From: JAFALK01 sp042701975
GTDB taxonomy: Bacteria > Pseudomonadota > Gammaproteobacteria > Burkholderiales > Burkholderiaceae_C
Length of the DNA: 64,000 nucleotides
Direction of reading: 5' to 3'
Assembly (NCBI GenBank): GCA_042701975.1
Contig: CP170561.1
Span: forward strand, 434,001-498,000
Shown in pieces: positions 37,117 through 45,826 of this stretch. Below the pieces are notes generated by a model. It saw nothing but the letters and a program-made list of their open reading frames with translations, was not told the origin of the DNA and made no database searches. The position numbers were made by a program, and so were the translations under genes. Each line of letters opens with the position of its first letter. The first letter of the stretch is position 1.

Positions 37117-37499
37117 ATGGGCTCCTGACGGAGACGATCATCAGTACCGAACGACGCCATTTCACCCGCGTGAGTTTCGTCACCGCAGGCGAGCTGATCT
37201 GTGTGGACGCCCACCTCGAAGCGCAGGTGCTCGACCTTTCCCTCAAGGGCGCGCTGCTGCAGCTGCCCGAGGGCAGCAAGCTGCAAAGCGGCTCGCCCTG
37301 TCTGCTCAAGCTCACCCTGGGCGAGGGCGGCCCGCAGATCGCCATGGCCGGCGAGATCGCCCATGTGGAAGGTCACCGTGTGGGCATGCTGTGCCGCTCC
37401 ATCGACCTGGAAAGCATCACCCACCTGCGCCGCCTGATCGTCATGAACACCGGCGACCCGATGTTGCTGCAACGCGACCTGCAAGCCCTCGCGGGCTGA
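37113..37499 (+). CDS. PilZ-domain protein (cyclic-di-GMP receptor)
   Basis: The 128-residue protein is one PilZ domain. The ligand motif RRHFTR lies at about 14-19 and the second motif D-x-S-x-K-G in LDLSLKGALLQL. Both arms of the cyclic-di-GMP site (RxxxR and D/NxSxxG) are present, so binding is likely. No ATG is available near the start in this frame; I place it at the TTG at 37113, which overlaps the stop of the preceding gene (TTGA). PilZ proteins link cyclic-di-GMP to motility, pili or polysaccharide. Confidence 0.85.
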   Translation: MNGLLTETIISTERRHFTRVSFVTAGELICVDAHLEAQVLDLSLKGALLQLPEGSKLQSGSPCLLKLTLGEGGPQIAMAGEIAHVEGHRVGMLCRSIDLESITHLRRLIVMNTGDPMLLQRDLQALAG

Positions 37500-37633
37500 G
37501 CCCGTGGCCCTGAACCCACGCACCCGGGCGGTTGTCGCACGCTCGCACCAGCTCGGGGCCAATTCATCCTGCAGGAGCCGGTTTCGTCCCAGTGGCTGAC
37601 ACGGCCAGCACCCGGCAGCCCAGAATTCGCACC

Positions 37634-38749
37634 ATGAACCCCGCCCTGGCCGCCTTCGTGCGCGTCTTCAACCTCCGCATGATCGCGGTGGTCTTCTACT
37701 TCTGCCTGCTGCATGCCCTCTCGCGCATGCTGGCCTGGTACGACGGCGAACCCGAGCCGCTGGGCATCTGGTTGTTCAGCCTCGTTCATTTCACGCGGCA
37801 GACGCTGCTGACCGGCCTCTCGGTGCTGCTGATGATGGCCTTGGCCGAGGCCGTACTGGCCGGACGCCAGTGGCCGACCTGGCGCCGCGTGGCGCTGCAG
37901 GCGGGCAGCATCACGCTCGGCGCCATCATCGGCACCATCGCGCGCATGCTCGTGGCCCGCTGGAGCTTTGCTGACGACGTCCACATCATGTGGGGCTGGT
38001 TCGCCTCCACCGCCGGGCTGTGGACCGTGTTCGGCGGCCTGGCCTACGCGGTGCTCTCGGTGCTGCGTTCGGAAGGTCAGGCGCGCGACCGCCTGCGCCA
38101 GGCGTCGCGCCAGCGCGAGACGCTGGAGGCGCAGCGCCTCGAGGCCCAGGTCTCGGCGCTGAACGCGCAGATTGAGCCGCACTTTCTGTTCAACACGCTG
38201 GCCAACGTCAAGCGCCTGTACGAGACCGCGCCCGAGCGTGGCCGCGACATGCTGGTCAGTCTGATCGCGTACCTGCGCGCGGCGCTGCCCAGCATGCGCC
38301 GTCATGAATCGACGTTGGGGCAGGAGCTGGAACTGGTGCGCAATTACCTGACCATCCTGCAGATGCGCATGGGCGAGCGCCTGTCCTTCGACATCGCGGC
38401 CGAGCCGGCCGTGCTGGCCGCCAAGCTGCCGCCCATGGTGCTGCCCACGCTGGTGGAAAACGCCATCAAGCACGGCCTGTCGCCGCTGCCCGAAGGCGGT
38501 CGCATCGAGATCGCCGCCAGCGTCCAGGCCGACGACCGCATCGCCGTCGAGGTGCGCGACAACGGCCGCGGCTTCGCGGCCAGCGGCGGCTCCGGCGTGG
38601 GCCTGGCCAACACGCGGGCTCGCCTGGCCGCCCTCTTCGGCCCCGAAGCGGCGCTGGAACTCGAAGCCGGCCAGCCGCGCGGCGTGGTGGCGCGAGTGCG
38701 CATGCCGATGCGGCTGCAGGCGCCTCCGGTTCCGGCGGTGGCGGCATGA
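37634..38749 (+). CDS. LytS/AlgZ-type sensor histidine kinase
   Basis: The 371-residue kinase has four hydrophobic helices in the first 150 residues, a short linker and the His_kinase family domain. The phospho-acceptor is His 183 in QIEPHFLFNTLANVK; the N box is NAIKHGL and the G boxes are DNGRGF and GVGLANTRARL. It lacks a periplasmic sensor domain, so it may sense a membrane signal. The two downstream genes encode a degenerate copy of the kinase and a LytTR response regulator, which forms a complete signalling operon. The ATG at 37634 starts the first helix. Confidence 0.92.
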   Translation: MNPALAAFVRVFNLRMIAVVFYFCLLHALSRMLAWYDGEPEPLGIWLFSLVHFTRQTLLTGLSVLLMMALAEAVLAGRQWPTWRRVALQAGSITLGAIIGTIARMLVARWSFADDVHIMWGWFASTAGLWTVFGGLAYAVLSVLRSEGQARDRLRQASRQRETLEAQRLEAQVSALNAQIEPHFLFNTLANVKRLYETAPERGRDMLVSLIAYLRAALPSMRRHESTLGQELELVRNYLTILQMRMGERLSFDIAAEPAVLAAKLPPMVLPTLVENAIKHGLSPLPEGGRIEIAASVQADDRIAVEVRDNGRGFAASGGSGVGLANTRARLAALFGPEAALELEAGQPRGVVARVRMPMRLQAPPVPAVAA

Positions 38750-38810
38750 GCCCGCGCGCGGGCGTTGCAGAGCGGGCTCGCACCGCAGTGCGCAGCACGG
38801 AGGTTTCCCA

Positions 38811-39953
38811 TTGAGCAGTGTTCCCTACGACGTGGCCCACGAAAACAGCGGGCCCAAGACGGGCGGCGTCTCCCATGTGCTGCGCTCCTGGCGTTCACTG
38901 CGCAGTGTCGAGTTCGCCAGCTTTGCCTCGGCCGGGCTGCTCTTCGGCCTGATCGACCTGTCCTCGCTTCTGGAGGTCCAGGTGGGCGACCACTTGCCGC
39001 TGGTGATGCTGCGCCATCTGGGCATCCCGGTGATCGGCTGCCTGATCCTGCTGCTGTTCTGGCTGCCCGCCGATCGCAGCGAGCCGCTGCATCCCCGCCG
39101 CATCCGGCGTCTGGCGCTGGCCGCCCTGCTCGGCTCGCTGGTGTCCATCCTCATCATCACGGGCCTTGTGCAGGTGCTGCCCTGGCCGTCGATCATGGAG
39201 CTGATGCGCGCCAAGAAGGGCCTGCCGCCGCTGCCCGGCATGACGTGGAACGGCTTCATCGGCGACACGCTCTGGATCCTCATGCCCTCGGGAATGATGG
39301 TGGCCGTGATCGAGCTGCTGCGCCGACGCCAGCGCAGCGAAGCCACGCTTGCGCGCCTTGTCGACGAACACAGCCAGCTGCGCCGCCGCGCCATGGCCGC
39401 ACGCCTGGCCACGCTGCAGGCGCAGGTCGAACCGCAGCTGCTGTTCGACGCGCTCGTAGACATTGAACAGGCCTACGGCCGCAGTGATGGCGAGGCTGCA
39501 GCGCGCATGGATCGCCTGATCCAGCATCTGCGCGTGGCCCTGCCGCGCCTGCGCGAGACGGGCTCCACGCTGGAGGCCGAGGCCGAGCTGCTGGAGACCT
39601 ACCTCGGCGTGCTGCACGGCCTGGACCGCACGCCGCTGAAACTGGTCAAGCACTGGCCGGCCGAGCTGCGCAACGCCAGCGTGCCACCGATGCTGCTGCT
39701 GCCGCTGCTGCAACGTGCGCTGCGTTCCGGCGCCAGCGCCATGCCGCAGACCTGCACGCTCACGGCCGAGAGCCGCTTCCGCGGCGAAGGCGGCCTGATC
39801 ATCACCCTGGCCTTCGACCGCCCGCTGCTGTGCGGCGATGCGGCCGAGCTGGCAGCGCTGGATGAGAGACTGCAGGTCTTCAGCGATTCGGCGCGGCTTC
39901 GCTGTTATGACGACGCCACGCACACCCACTTCACCATCGAACTTCTTGCGTAA
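38811..39953 (+). CDS. Degenerate LytS-type kinase (pseudokinase)
   Basis: This 380-residue protein has the same layout as the gene before it: four membrane helices (about 40-175), then a kinase-like part. The acceptor segment reads QVEPQLLFDALVDIE, so Gln 209 replaces the His and Asp replaces the Asn of the active kinase. The N box reads LLQRALRSG without Asn, and no G box is visible. It cannot autophosphorylate or bind ATP normally, and may regulate or pair with the active kinase. It starts at TTG (38811) behind a strong GGAGG site. The operon continues with the LytTR regulator. Confidence 0.8.
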   Translation: MSSVPYDVAHENSGPKTGGVSHVLRSWRSLRSVEFASFASAGLLFGLIDLSSLLEVQVGDHLPLVMLRHLGIPVIGCLILLLFWLPADRSEPLHPRRIRRLALAALLGSLVSILIITGLVQVLPWPSIMELMRAKKGLPPLPGMTWNGFIGDTLWILMPSGMMVAVIELLRRRQRSEATLARLVDEHSQLRRRAMAARLATLQAQVEPQLLFDALVDIEQAYGRSDGEAAARMDRLIQHLRVALPRLRETGSTLEAEAELLETYLGVLHGLDRTPLKLVKHWPAELRNASVPPMLLLPLLQRALRSGASAMPQTCTLTAESRFRGEGGLIITLAFDRPLLCGDAAELAALDERLQVFSDSARLRCYDDATHTHFTIELLA

Positions 39954-39968
39954 GAGAAGATCAACGGC

Positions 39969-40766
39969 ATGAGAACTCTGACCGCCCCCACGGCCGTCGT
40001 GGCCGAAGACGAAGAGACCCTGAGGCACGAGCTCGTCGAGCAGCTGAGCCGGCTGTGGCCCGAGCTGTCCGTCGTCGGCGAGGCGGCGGACGGCATCCAG
40101 GCCCTGCAGCTCGTCGAGCAGCACCAGCCCGACGTGCTCTTCCTCGACATCCAGATGCCCGGCGCCACCGGCCTCGAAGTGGCACGCCAGGTGGGCGGCC
40201 GCAGCCACGTGGTCTTCCTCACCGCGTACGACCAGTACGCCGTCGCCGCCTTCGATCAAGGCGCCGTGGACTACGTGCTCAAGCCGCTGCAGACAGCGCG
40301 CTTCTTCACCGCGATCAGCCGTGTCAAGCAACGCCTGGCCGGGCCGGTCGCCGAGTACGCCACGCATGTCGGCCACGCCATCGAGCAGCTTTCGGAGGGC
40401 CCATCGCAAGGCACGGCACCGGTGTCGAACGCCGGCCGCGCACCGCTTCGCTGGATCAATGCCTCGGTCGGCCAGACGCTCAAGCTGATCACCGTCGACG
40501 AGGTGCTCTACTTCCAGTCGGACAACAAGTACACCCGCGTCGCCACCCGCGAGGGCGAGGCGCTGATCCGCAAGCCGCTGAAGGAACTGGTGGAAGAGCT
40601 CGACGCCAACCAGTTCTGGCAGATCCACCGCTCCACGCTGGTGAACGCCATGGCCATCGCTGCCGTCACGCGCGACTTCCGCGGCCGCATGCAGCTCAAG
40701 CTCAAGGAGCGCAACGAGACCCTGCTCGTGGCCGAGAGCTACGCCCACCTGTTCAGGCAGATGTGA
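39969..40766 (+). CDS. LytTR-family response regulator (AlgR-like)
   Basis: The 265-residue regulator has a receiver (about 10-130: VVAEDEETLR, the phospho-Asp in VLFLDIQMPGATGLE, FLTAYDQYAV, VLKPLQ). A linker leads to a LytTR DNA-binding domain (about 160-262: TLKLITVDEVLYFQSDNKYTRV, FWQIHRSTLVN). It is the output partner of the kinase two genes upstream and would bind direct repeats at target promoters. The gene lies 16 bases after the degenerate kinase, and its stop overlaps the ATG of the next gene (TGATG). Confidence 0.93.
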   Translation: MRTLTAPTAVVAEDEETLRHELVEQLSRLWPELSVVGEAADGIQALQLVEQHQPDVLFLDIQMPGATGLEVARQVGGRSHVVFLTAYDQYAVAAFDQGAVDYVLKPLQTARFFTAISRVKQRLAGPVAEYATHVGHAIEQLSEGPSQGTAPVSNAGRAPLRWINASVGQTLKLITVDEVLYFQSDNKYTRVATREGEALIRKPLKELVEELDANQFWQIHRSTLVNAMAIAAVTRDFRGRMQLKLKERNETLLVAESYAHLFRQM

Positions 40767-41287
40767 TGCGGGCGTTGGTCGTTTCGTTGGCGCTGATCGC
40801 CGCAACTCTGCCGGCTTTCGCCGCTCCCGCGGCGCCCCCCAATCTCACGCCCATCGACGCCAAGCTCACCACCTCAGGCCAGCCTTCAGCCGAGTGGCTG
40901 AGCACGCTGAAGGATCAGGGCTATGAAGCGGTGATCTATCTCGCACCGCCGACGGTGGAAGACGCCGTGCGCGAGGAACCGCTGATCGTCGGCCGGCAAG
41001 GCCTCGTGTGGATCAACCTGCCGATCCGCTGGAACGCGCCGGCCGATGCCGACTACGACACCTTTGCGGCGCTGCTCCAAAGCCTGCGCGGCAAGAAGGT
41101 GCTCGTGCATTGCCAGGTCAACTTCCGTGCGTCGACGCTGACCTTCCTCTACCGCGTGCTGGTCGAGAAGACAGATCCGCAAGTGGCGTGGGAATCGGTG
41201 TCCAAGGTCTGGACACCGAGCGGCGCGTGGAAGACGCTGATGCTGGACCGCCTGAAAAAGAACGGGGTCGCATTCGACCCCTTCTGA
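40766..41287 (+). CDS. Exported protein tyrosine phosphatase-like protein (DUF442 type)
   Basis: The 173-residue protein has a signal peptide (MRALVVSLALIAATLPAFAAPA). A phosphatase-like domain follows with the P-loop VHCQVNFRAS, where HC and R keep the positions seen in the DUF442/Blh sulfur- and phosphate-handling family, and the start pattern LTTSGQPSAEWLSTLKDQGYEAVIYL is also typical. It would act in the periplasm; the substrate is unknown. The middle of the P-loop is less Gly-rich than in well-studied members, so activity is not certain. It starts one base inside the response-regulator stop, which makes it the last gene of that operon. Confidence 0.8.
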   Translation: MRALVVSLALIAATLPAFAAPAAPPNLTPIDAKLTTSGQPSAEWLSTLKDQGYEAVIYLAPPTVEDAVREEPLIVGRQGLVWINLPIRWNAPADADYDTFAALLQSLRGKKVLVHCQVNFRASTLTFLYRVLVEKTDPQVAWESVSKVWTPSGAWKTLMLDRLKKNGVAFDPF

Positions 41288-41302
41288 TTCAACAGCCTCC
41301 GA

Positions 41303-42646
41303 TCAGACCCCGCCGCCGAGCGCCTTGTACAGCTGCACGCTGTTGGCCTGAGCCGCCAGCTGCACCTGCAGCAGTGCCTGCTCTGCAGCAAACGCATTGG
41401 TCTGCGCCGTCAGCAGATCGAGCTGGCTCGCAGCACCGTTGTCGAAGCGCAGCTTCACCAGGCGCAGCGTGTCACGCGCGGCGCGGGTCTGCAGCTCCTG
41501 CGCGGCCAGCTGTTCGCCGTAGGTGGCGCGGCCGGCCAGGGCATCGGCCACTTCGCGGAAGGCGCTCTGCACAGCCTTCTCGTACTGGGCCAGCGCCGCG
41601 CCCTGAGCCGCCTTGGCGGAGTCCAGGTTGGCGCGGTTGCGCCCGGCGTCGAAGATCGGCATGGCGATCTGGCCGACAAAGCTCCAGACCGTGTTCTTGA
41701 ACAGGTCCGACAGCGCATTGCTGGCCGAGCCGAGCTGGCCGGTCAGGCTGATCGACGGGAAGAACGCGGCGCGTGCGGCGCCGATGTTGGCTTCAGCGGC
41801 GATCAGCGTCTGCTCGGCCTGCAGCACGTCCGGACGCGCCAGCAGCACGGCCGAGGGCAGCCCCACCGGCACATCGGGCAGCGTGCCCGTCGCCGTGGCG
41901 GCCGGCAGCTCGGTGGGCAGCGGCTGGCCCAGCAGCAGCACGAGTGCGTTCTCGTCCTGCGCGCGCTGGCGCTTGGCCTGCGCGTAGGCGGCACGTGCGG
42001 CGCCGGTGGCGGATTCAGCCGTGGACATATCCAGAGCCGAGGCCACGCCCACGTCGAACTTGCGGCGCATGAGCTTTTCGGATTCCTCGCGCGCGGCCAG
42101 CGTGTTGCTGACCAGCTCGAGCATGGCCGAGTCGGCTTGCAGCGCCAGGTGGCTGGAGGCCACGGCGGCGATCAGGCTGATCTGCGCGGCGCGCTGGCCT
42201 TCTCGGCTGGCCAGGTAGCGCGCCGTGGCGGCATCGCTTTGGTTGCGGATCTTGCCCAGCAGGTCGAGCTCGTACGAGCTGACCTGCACGCCGGCCTGGT
42301 AGCGCGGCGTGGTGCTGACGTCGCCCGAGACCCGCGTGTAGATGCCGGCGGCACTCAGCGTGGGCCAGCGGTTGGCGTCGGCGATGCGGGCCTGTGCGCG
42401 GGCCTGCTCGGCGTTGAAGACCGCGGCGCGGAGGTCGCGGTTGTTCTTCAGCGCGATGTCGATCAGCGCGACGAGGCGTGCATCGCTTGCGTAGAACTGC
42501 TGCCACTGCAGGGCCTGGCCGGCTTGCGCCGTTTCAGCAGGCCACTGGTCGGCCACCGGCAGCGCGCCGCGCTGGTGGTCCGGCGCCAGGTTGATACAGC
42601 CGGCCAGCACGAGTGCCGCGGCCAGGGAGGCTAACTTGGTTTTCAT
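41303..42646 (-). CDS. RND efflux outer-membrane factor (OprM/NodT family lipoprotein)
   Basis: The 447-residue protein has a lipoprotein signal with lipobox LAGC (Cys at about 16) and two outer-membrane-efflux repeats. They share long helices and the pattern NNRDLRAAVFNAEQARAQARIADANRWP (split here as NNRDLRAAVF and ARIADANRWP) and RPDVLQAEQTLIAAEANIGAARAAFFPSISL (RPDVLQAEQTL). As a trimer it forms the tunnel through the outer membrane. Its ATG overlaps the stop of the pump gene by four bases (ATGA). It is the third gene of a complete efflux operon. Confidence 0.93.
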   Translation of the reverse strand: MKTKLASLAAALVLAGCINLAPDHQRGALPVADQWPAETAQAGQALQWQQFYASDARLVALIDIALKNNRDLRAAVFNAEQARAQARIADANRWPTLSAAGIYTRVSGDVSTTPRYQAGVQVSSYELDLLGKIRNQSDAATARYLASREGQRAAQISLIAAVASSHLALQADSAMLELVSNTLAAREESEKLMRRKFDVGVASALDMSTAESATGAARAAYAQAKRQRAQDENALVLLLGQPLPTELPAATATGTLPDVPVGLPSAVLLARPDVLQAEQTLIAAEANIGAARAAFFPSISLTGQLGSASNALSDLFKNTVWSFVGQIAMPIFDAGRNRANLDSAKAAQGAALAQYEKAVQSAFREVADALAGRATYGEQLAAQELQTRAARDTLRLVKLRFDNGAASQLDLLTAQTNAFAAEQALLQVQLAAQANSVQLYKALGGGV

Positions 42647-45600
42647 ACGGATTCCCCCGCGCCAGGCGAGGCGGGTTTGTCGAGTTCGTGGGCGGCCAGC
42701 ATGCGCTGACGTTCGCTGCCCTTGAAGAAGCGGCGCACGACCAGGAAGAAGATCGGCACGAAGAGCACCGCCAGCACGGTGGCCGAGATCATGCCGGAGA
42801 GCACGCCGGTACCGATGGCGCGCTGGCCGGCCGAGCCTGCGCCCGACGCGAAGAACAGCGGCGCCACACCCAGGATGAAGGCCAGCGAGGTCATGATGAT
42901 CGGGCGGAAGCGCAGGTGCGCGGCTTCGAGCACGGACTCGATCAGACCCTTGCCTTGCGCCTGCAAGTCCTTCGCGAACTCGATGATCAGAATGGCGTTC
43001 TTCGCCGACAGACCCATGATCGTGATCAGGCCGACCTTGAAGTACACGTCGTTGGCCATGCCTTCGCGCAGATTGGCGCCGATCACCGAACCCAGCAGAC
43101 CCAGCGGCACGACGAGCAGCACGGCGAACGGGATCGACCAGCTCTCGTACAGCGCCGAGAGGCACAGGAACACGGCGAGCAGCGAGAAGGCCAGCAGGAT
43201 CGTGGCTTGCGAGCCCGACAGCTTTTCCTCACGCGACAGGCCCGTCCATTCGCAACCGATGCCGTTGGGCAGCTGCGCGCAGAGCTTCTCCATCTCGGCC
43301 ATCGCATCGCCGGTGGAATGGCCCGGCGTGGCGTCGCCGGCCAGGCGCATGGCGGGGTAACCGTTGTAGCGCACAGCCTGCATTTGACCGGTGATCCAGC
43401 GCGTGGTCGCGAACGAGCTCAGCGGCACGGGCTGGCCTTGCGCGTTCGGCACGTTCAGCGCCAGCAGGTCGTTGGGCGACATGCGGGCGATCTGGTCAGC
43501 CTGCACGACGACACGCTGCATGCGGCCCTGGTTCGGGAAGTCGTTGATGTAGGCCGAGCCGACTGCCGTGCCAAGCACGTTGCCGATGGTGTCGAAGGAC
43601 ACACCCAGGGCGTTGGCCTTCTCGCGATCGATGTCGAGCTGCAACTGCGGCGCGTCTTCCAGACCGTCCGGGCGCATGCCGGTGATGACCGTGCTCTTCT
43701 GCACCATGCCGAGCAGCTGGTTGCGCGCACCGAGCAGGGCCTCGTGGCCGAGACCGCCGCGGTCCTGCACGCGCAGTGCAAAGCCGGTCGCCGTGCCCAG
43801 TTCAGGGATCGGGGGCGGCGAGAGCGGATAGATGAAGGCGTCGCGCACGCCCATCATCGCGCCGAAGGCACGGCCAGCCAGCGCGCTGGCACTGTGCTCC
43901 TTGCCCTTGCGCTCGTCCCAGGGCTTGAGCGGCACGAACACCAGCGCGGCGTTCTGGCCTTGGCCGGAGAAGCTGAAGCCGATCACGCCGATGGTGTCCG
44001 CCACTTCCGGCTGCTTGTGCATGAAGTCCTCGACGGCCTTGACCGCCGCTTCCGTGCGGTTGGTCGTGGCGCCCGGGGGCAGTTGCACGTTGACGATCAG
44101 ATAGCCCTGGTCTTCGTTCGGCAGGAAGGAGGTCGGCAGGCGCAGATAGAGCCAGCCCACCCCGGCGACCAGCGCCAGGTAGACGACCATCATGCGACCC
44201 GAACGCTTGAGCAGCTTGGCGACCCAGCCTTCATAACCCTTGGCCGTGGACGAGAAGCCGCGGTTGAACCAGCCGAAGAAGCCGCGCTTTTCGTGGTGAT
44301 GACCGGCCTCCACGGGCTTGAGCAGCGTGGCGCACAGCGCGGGCGTGAGCGACAGCGCCATGAAGCCCGAGATCAGCATCGCCGAGACGATGGAGACCGT
44401 GAACTGGCGGTAGATGTTGCCCACCGAACCCGAGAAGAAGGCCATCGGCAGAAACACCGCGGTCAGCACCACGATGATGCCGATGATGGCGCCGGAGATC
44501 TGGCCCATGGCCTTGCGTGTGGCGTCACGCGGGCCGAGGCCTTCCTCGGTCATGATGCGCTCGACGTTCTCCACCACCACGATGGCGTCGTCCACCAGCA
44601 TGCCGATCACGAGCACCATGCCGAACAGCGTCAGCACGTTGATCGAGTAGCCCAGCGCCAGCATGATGCCGAAGGTGCCCAGCAGCGCCACCGGCACGAC
44701 GATCGTCGGGATGATGGTGAAGCGCCAGTCCTGCAGGAACAGGAACATCACCAGGAACACCAGGAACACGGCTTCGACCAGCGTCTCCACGACCTGCGAG
44801 ATCGAGATCTTGACGAACTTGGACGAGTCGTAGGGCACCTCGTAGATCACGCCGGCCGGGAAGTACTGCTTGAGTTCCTCCATGCGGGCCTTCACCGCCG
44901 TCGCCGCAGCCAGCGCATTGCCGGTGGGCGAGAGCTGCACGCCGATACCGGTGGACGGCTGGCCGTTCAGGCGCGAGTAGGAACCATAGCCCTGGCCGCC
45001 CAGCTCGATGCGGGCCACGTCCTTGAGCTTGACGGTGGAACCGTCGGCGTTGGCGCGCAGCACGATGTTGCCGAACTGCTCGACCGTGGTCAGCTGGCCG
45101 GTCACGACCACCGTGGCGGTCGTCGTCTGGCTGCTCGGGTTGGGCAGGTCGCCGATGGAGCCGGCGGGCACGAGGGCGTTCTGCTTGGCGACGGCGGCGT
45201 TGACGTCGGCCGTGCTCAGCTTGTAGCCGACGAGCTTGGCCGGGTCGATCCAGATGCGCATGGCGCGCTCGGTGCCGAACAGCTGGGCCTGGCCGATGCC
45301 GGGCAGGCGCTGGATCTCGGGCACGATGTAGCGCGAGGCGTAGTCACCGAGCTGGATCGGGTCCATCTTGCCGTCCTTGCTCGAGAGCGTGACGAACAGC
45401 AGGAAGTTGGAACGCGACTTGTCCACCTTGACGCCCTGTTGCGTCACGGCCGCCGGCAGGCGGGGCGTGGCGCGCGAGAGGCGGTTCTGGATGTCCACCT
45501 GGGCCAGGTCGATGTTGGTGCCCGGCTCGAAGGTCGTCGTGATCTGCGCCGTGCCATTGGCCTGGCTGACCGATTCGATGTAGGCCAGGCCGGGCGAACC

Positions 45601-45810
45601 GTTGAGCTCTTGCTCGATCACGGCAATCACGGCCTCGTCCATGGTCTTGGCCGAGGCGCCCGGGTACACAGCGCTGATCACCAGCGTGGGCGGCGCCACG
45701 GAGGGGTACTGCGAGACCGGCAGCAGCTTGACAGCTACCGCGCCGGCCACCAGCAGGAAGAGTGCGATCACCCACGCAAAAATCGGGCGATCAATGAAGA
45801 AGCGAGCCAT
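42643..45810 (-). CDS. RND multidrug efflux pump, inner-membrane subunit (AcrB/MexB type)
   Basis: The 1,055-residue pump has the HAE1-RND layout of 12 membrane helices and two large periplasmic loops. It starts MARFFIDRPIFAWVIALFLL. The proton-relay pair is in GMLVDDAIVVVEN (TM4), and GFSFSGQGQNAALVFV and LFFASGAGSAGQRAIGTGV mark the usual family segments. It exports drugs or other hydrophobic compounds using the proton gradient. It lies 16 bases after the adaptor gene and overlaps the outer-membrane-factor gene by four bases. The substrate range cannot be read from sequence. Confidence 0.96.
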   Translation of the reverse strand: MARFFIDRPIFAWVIALFLLVAGAVAVKLLPVSQYPSVAPPTLVISAVYPGASAKTMDEAVIAVIEQELNGSPGLAYIESVSQANGTAQITTTFEPGTNIDLAQVDIQNRLSRATPRLPAAVTQQGVKVDKSRSNFLLFVTLSSKDGKMDPIQLGDYASRYIVPEIQRLPGIGQAQLFGTERAMRIWIDPAKLVGYKLSTADVNAAVAKQNALVPAGSIGDLPNPSSQTTTATVVVTGQLTTVEQFGNIVLRANADGSTVKLKDVARIELGGQGYGSYSRLNGQPSTGIGVQLSPTGNALAAATAVKARMEELKQYFPAGVIYEVPYDSSKFVKISISQVVETLVEAVFLVFLVMFLFLQDWRFTIIPTIVVPVALLGTFGIMLALGYSINVLTLFGMVLVIGMLVDDAIVVVENVERIMTEEGLGPRDATRKAMGQISGAIIGIIVVLTAVFLPMAFFSGSVGNIYRQFTVSIVSAMLISGFMALSLTPALCATLLKPVEAGHHHEKRGFFGWFNRGFSSTAKGYEGWVAKLLKRSGRMMVVYLALVAGVGWLYLRLPTSFLPNEDQGYLIVNVQLPPGATTNRTEAAVKAVEDFMHKQPEVADTIGVIGFSFSGQGQNAALVFVPLKPWDERKGKEHSASALAGRAFGAMMGVRDAFIYPLSPPPIPELGTATGFALRVQDRGGLGHEALLGARNQLLGMVQKSTVITGMRPDGLEDAPQLQLDIDREKANALGVSFDTIGNVLGTAVGSAYINDFPNQGRMQRVVVQADQIARMSPNDLLALNVPNAQGQPVPLSSFATTRWITGQMQAVRYNGYPAMRLAGDATPGHSTGDAMAEMEKLCAQLPNGIGCEWTGLSREEKLSGSQATILLAFSLLAVFLCLSALYESWSIPFAVLLVVPLGLLGSVIGANLREGMANDVYFKVGLITIMGLSAKNAILIIEFAKDLQAQGKGLIESVLEAAHLRFRPIIMTSLAFILGVAPLFFASGAGSAGQRAIGTGVLSGMISATVLAVLFVPIFFLVVRRFFKGSERQRMLAAHELDKPASPGAGESV

Positions 45811-45826
45811 CTGCTAACTCCTGATT

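Noticed and set aside
39969..41287. A fusion of an open frame at 40055 with the phosphatase-like gene
   Set aside because: The front part is a shadow of the response regulator in another frame; the signal peptide starting at 40766 marks the true start.
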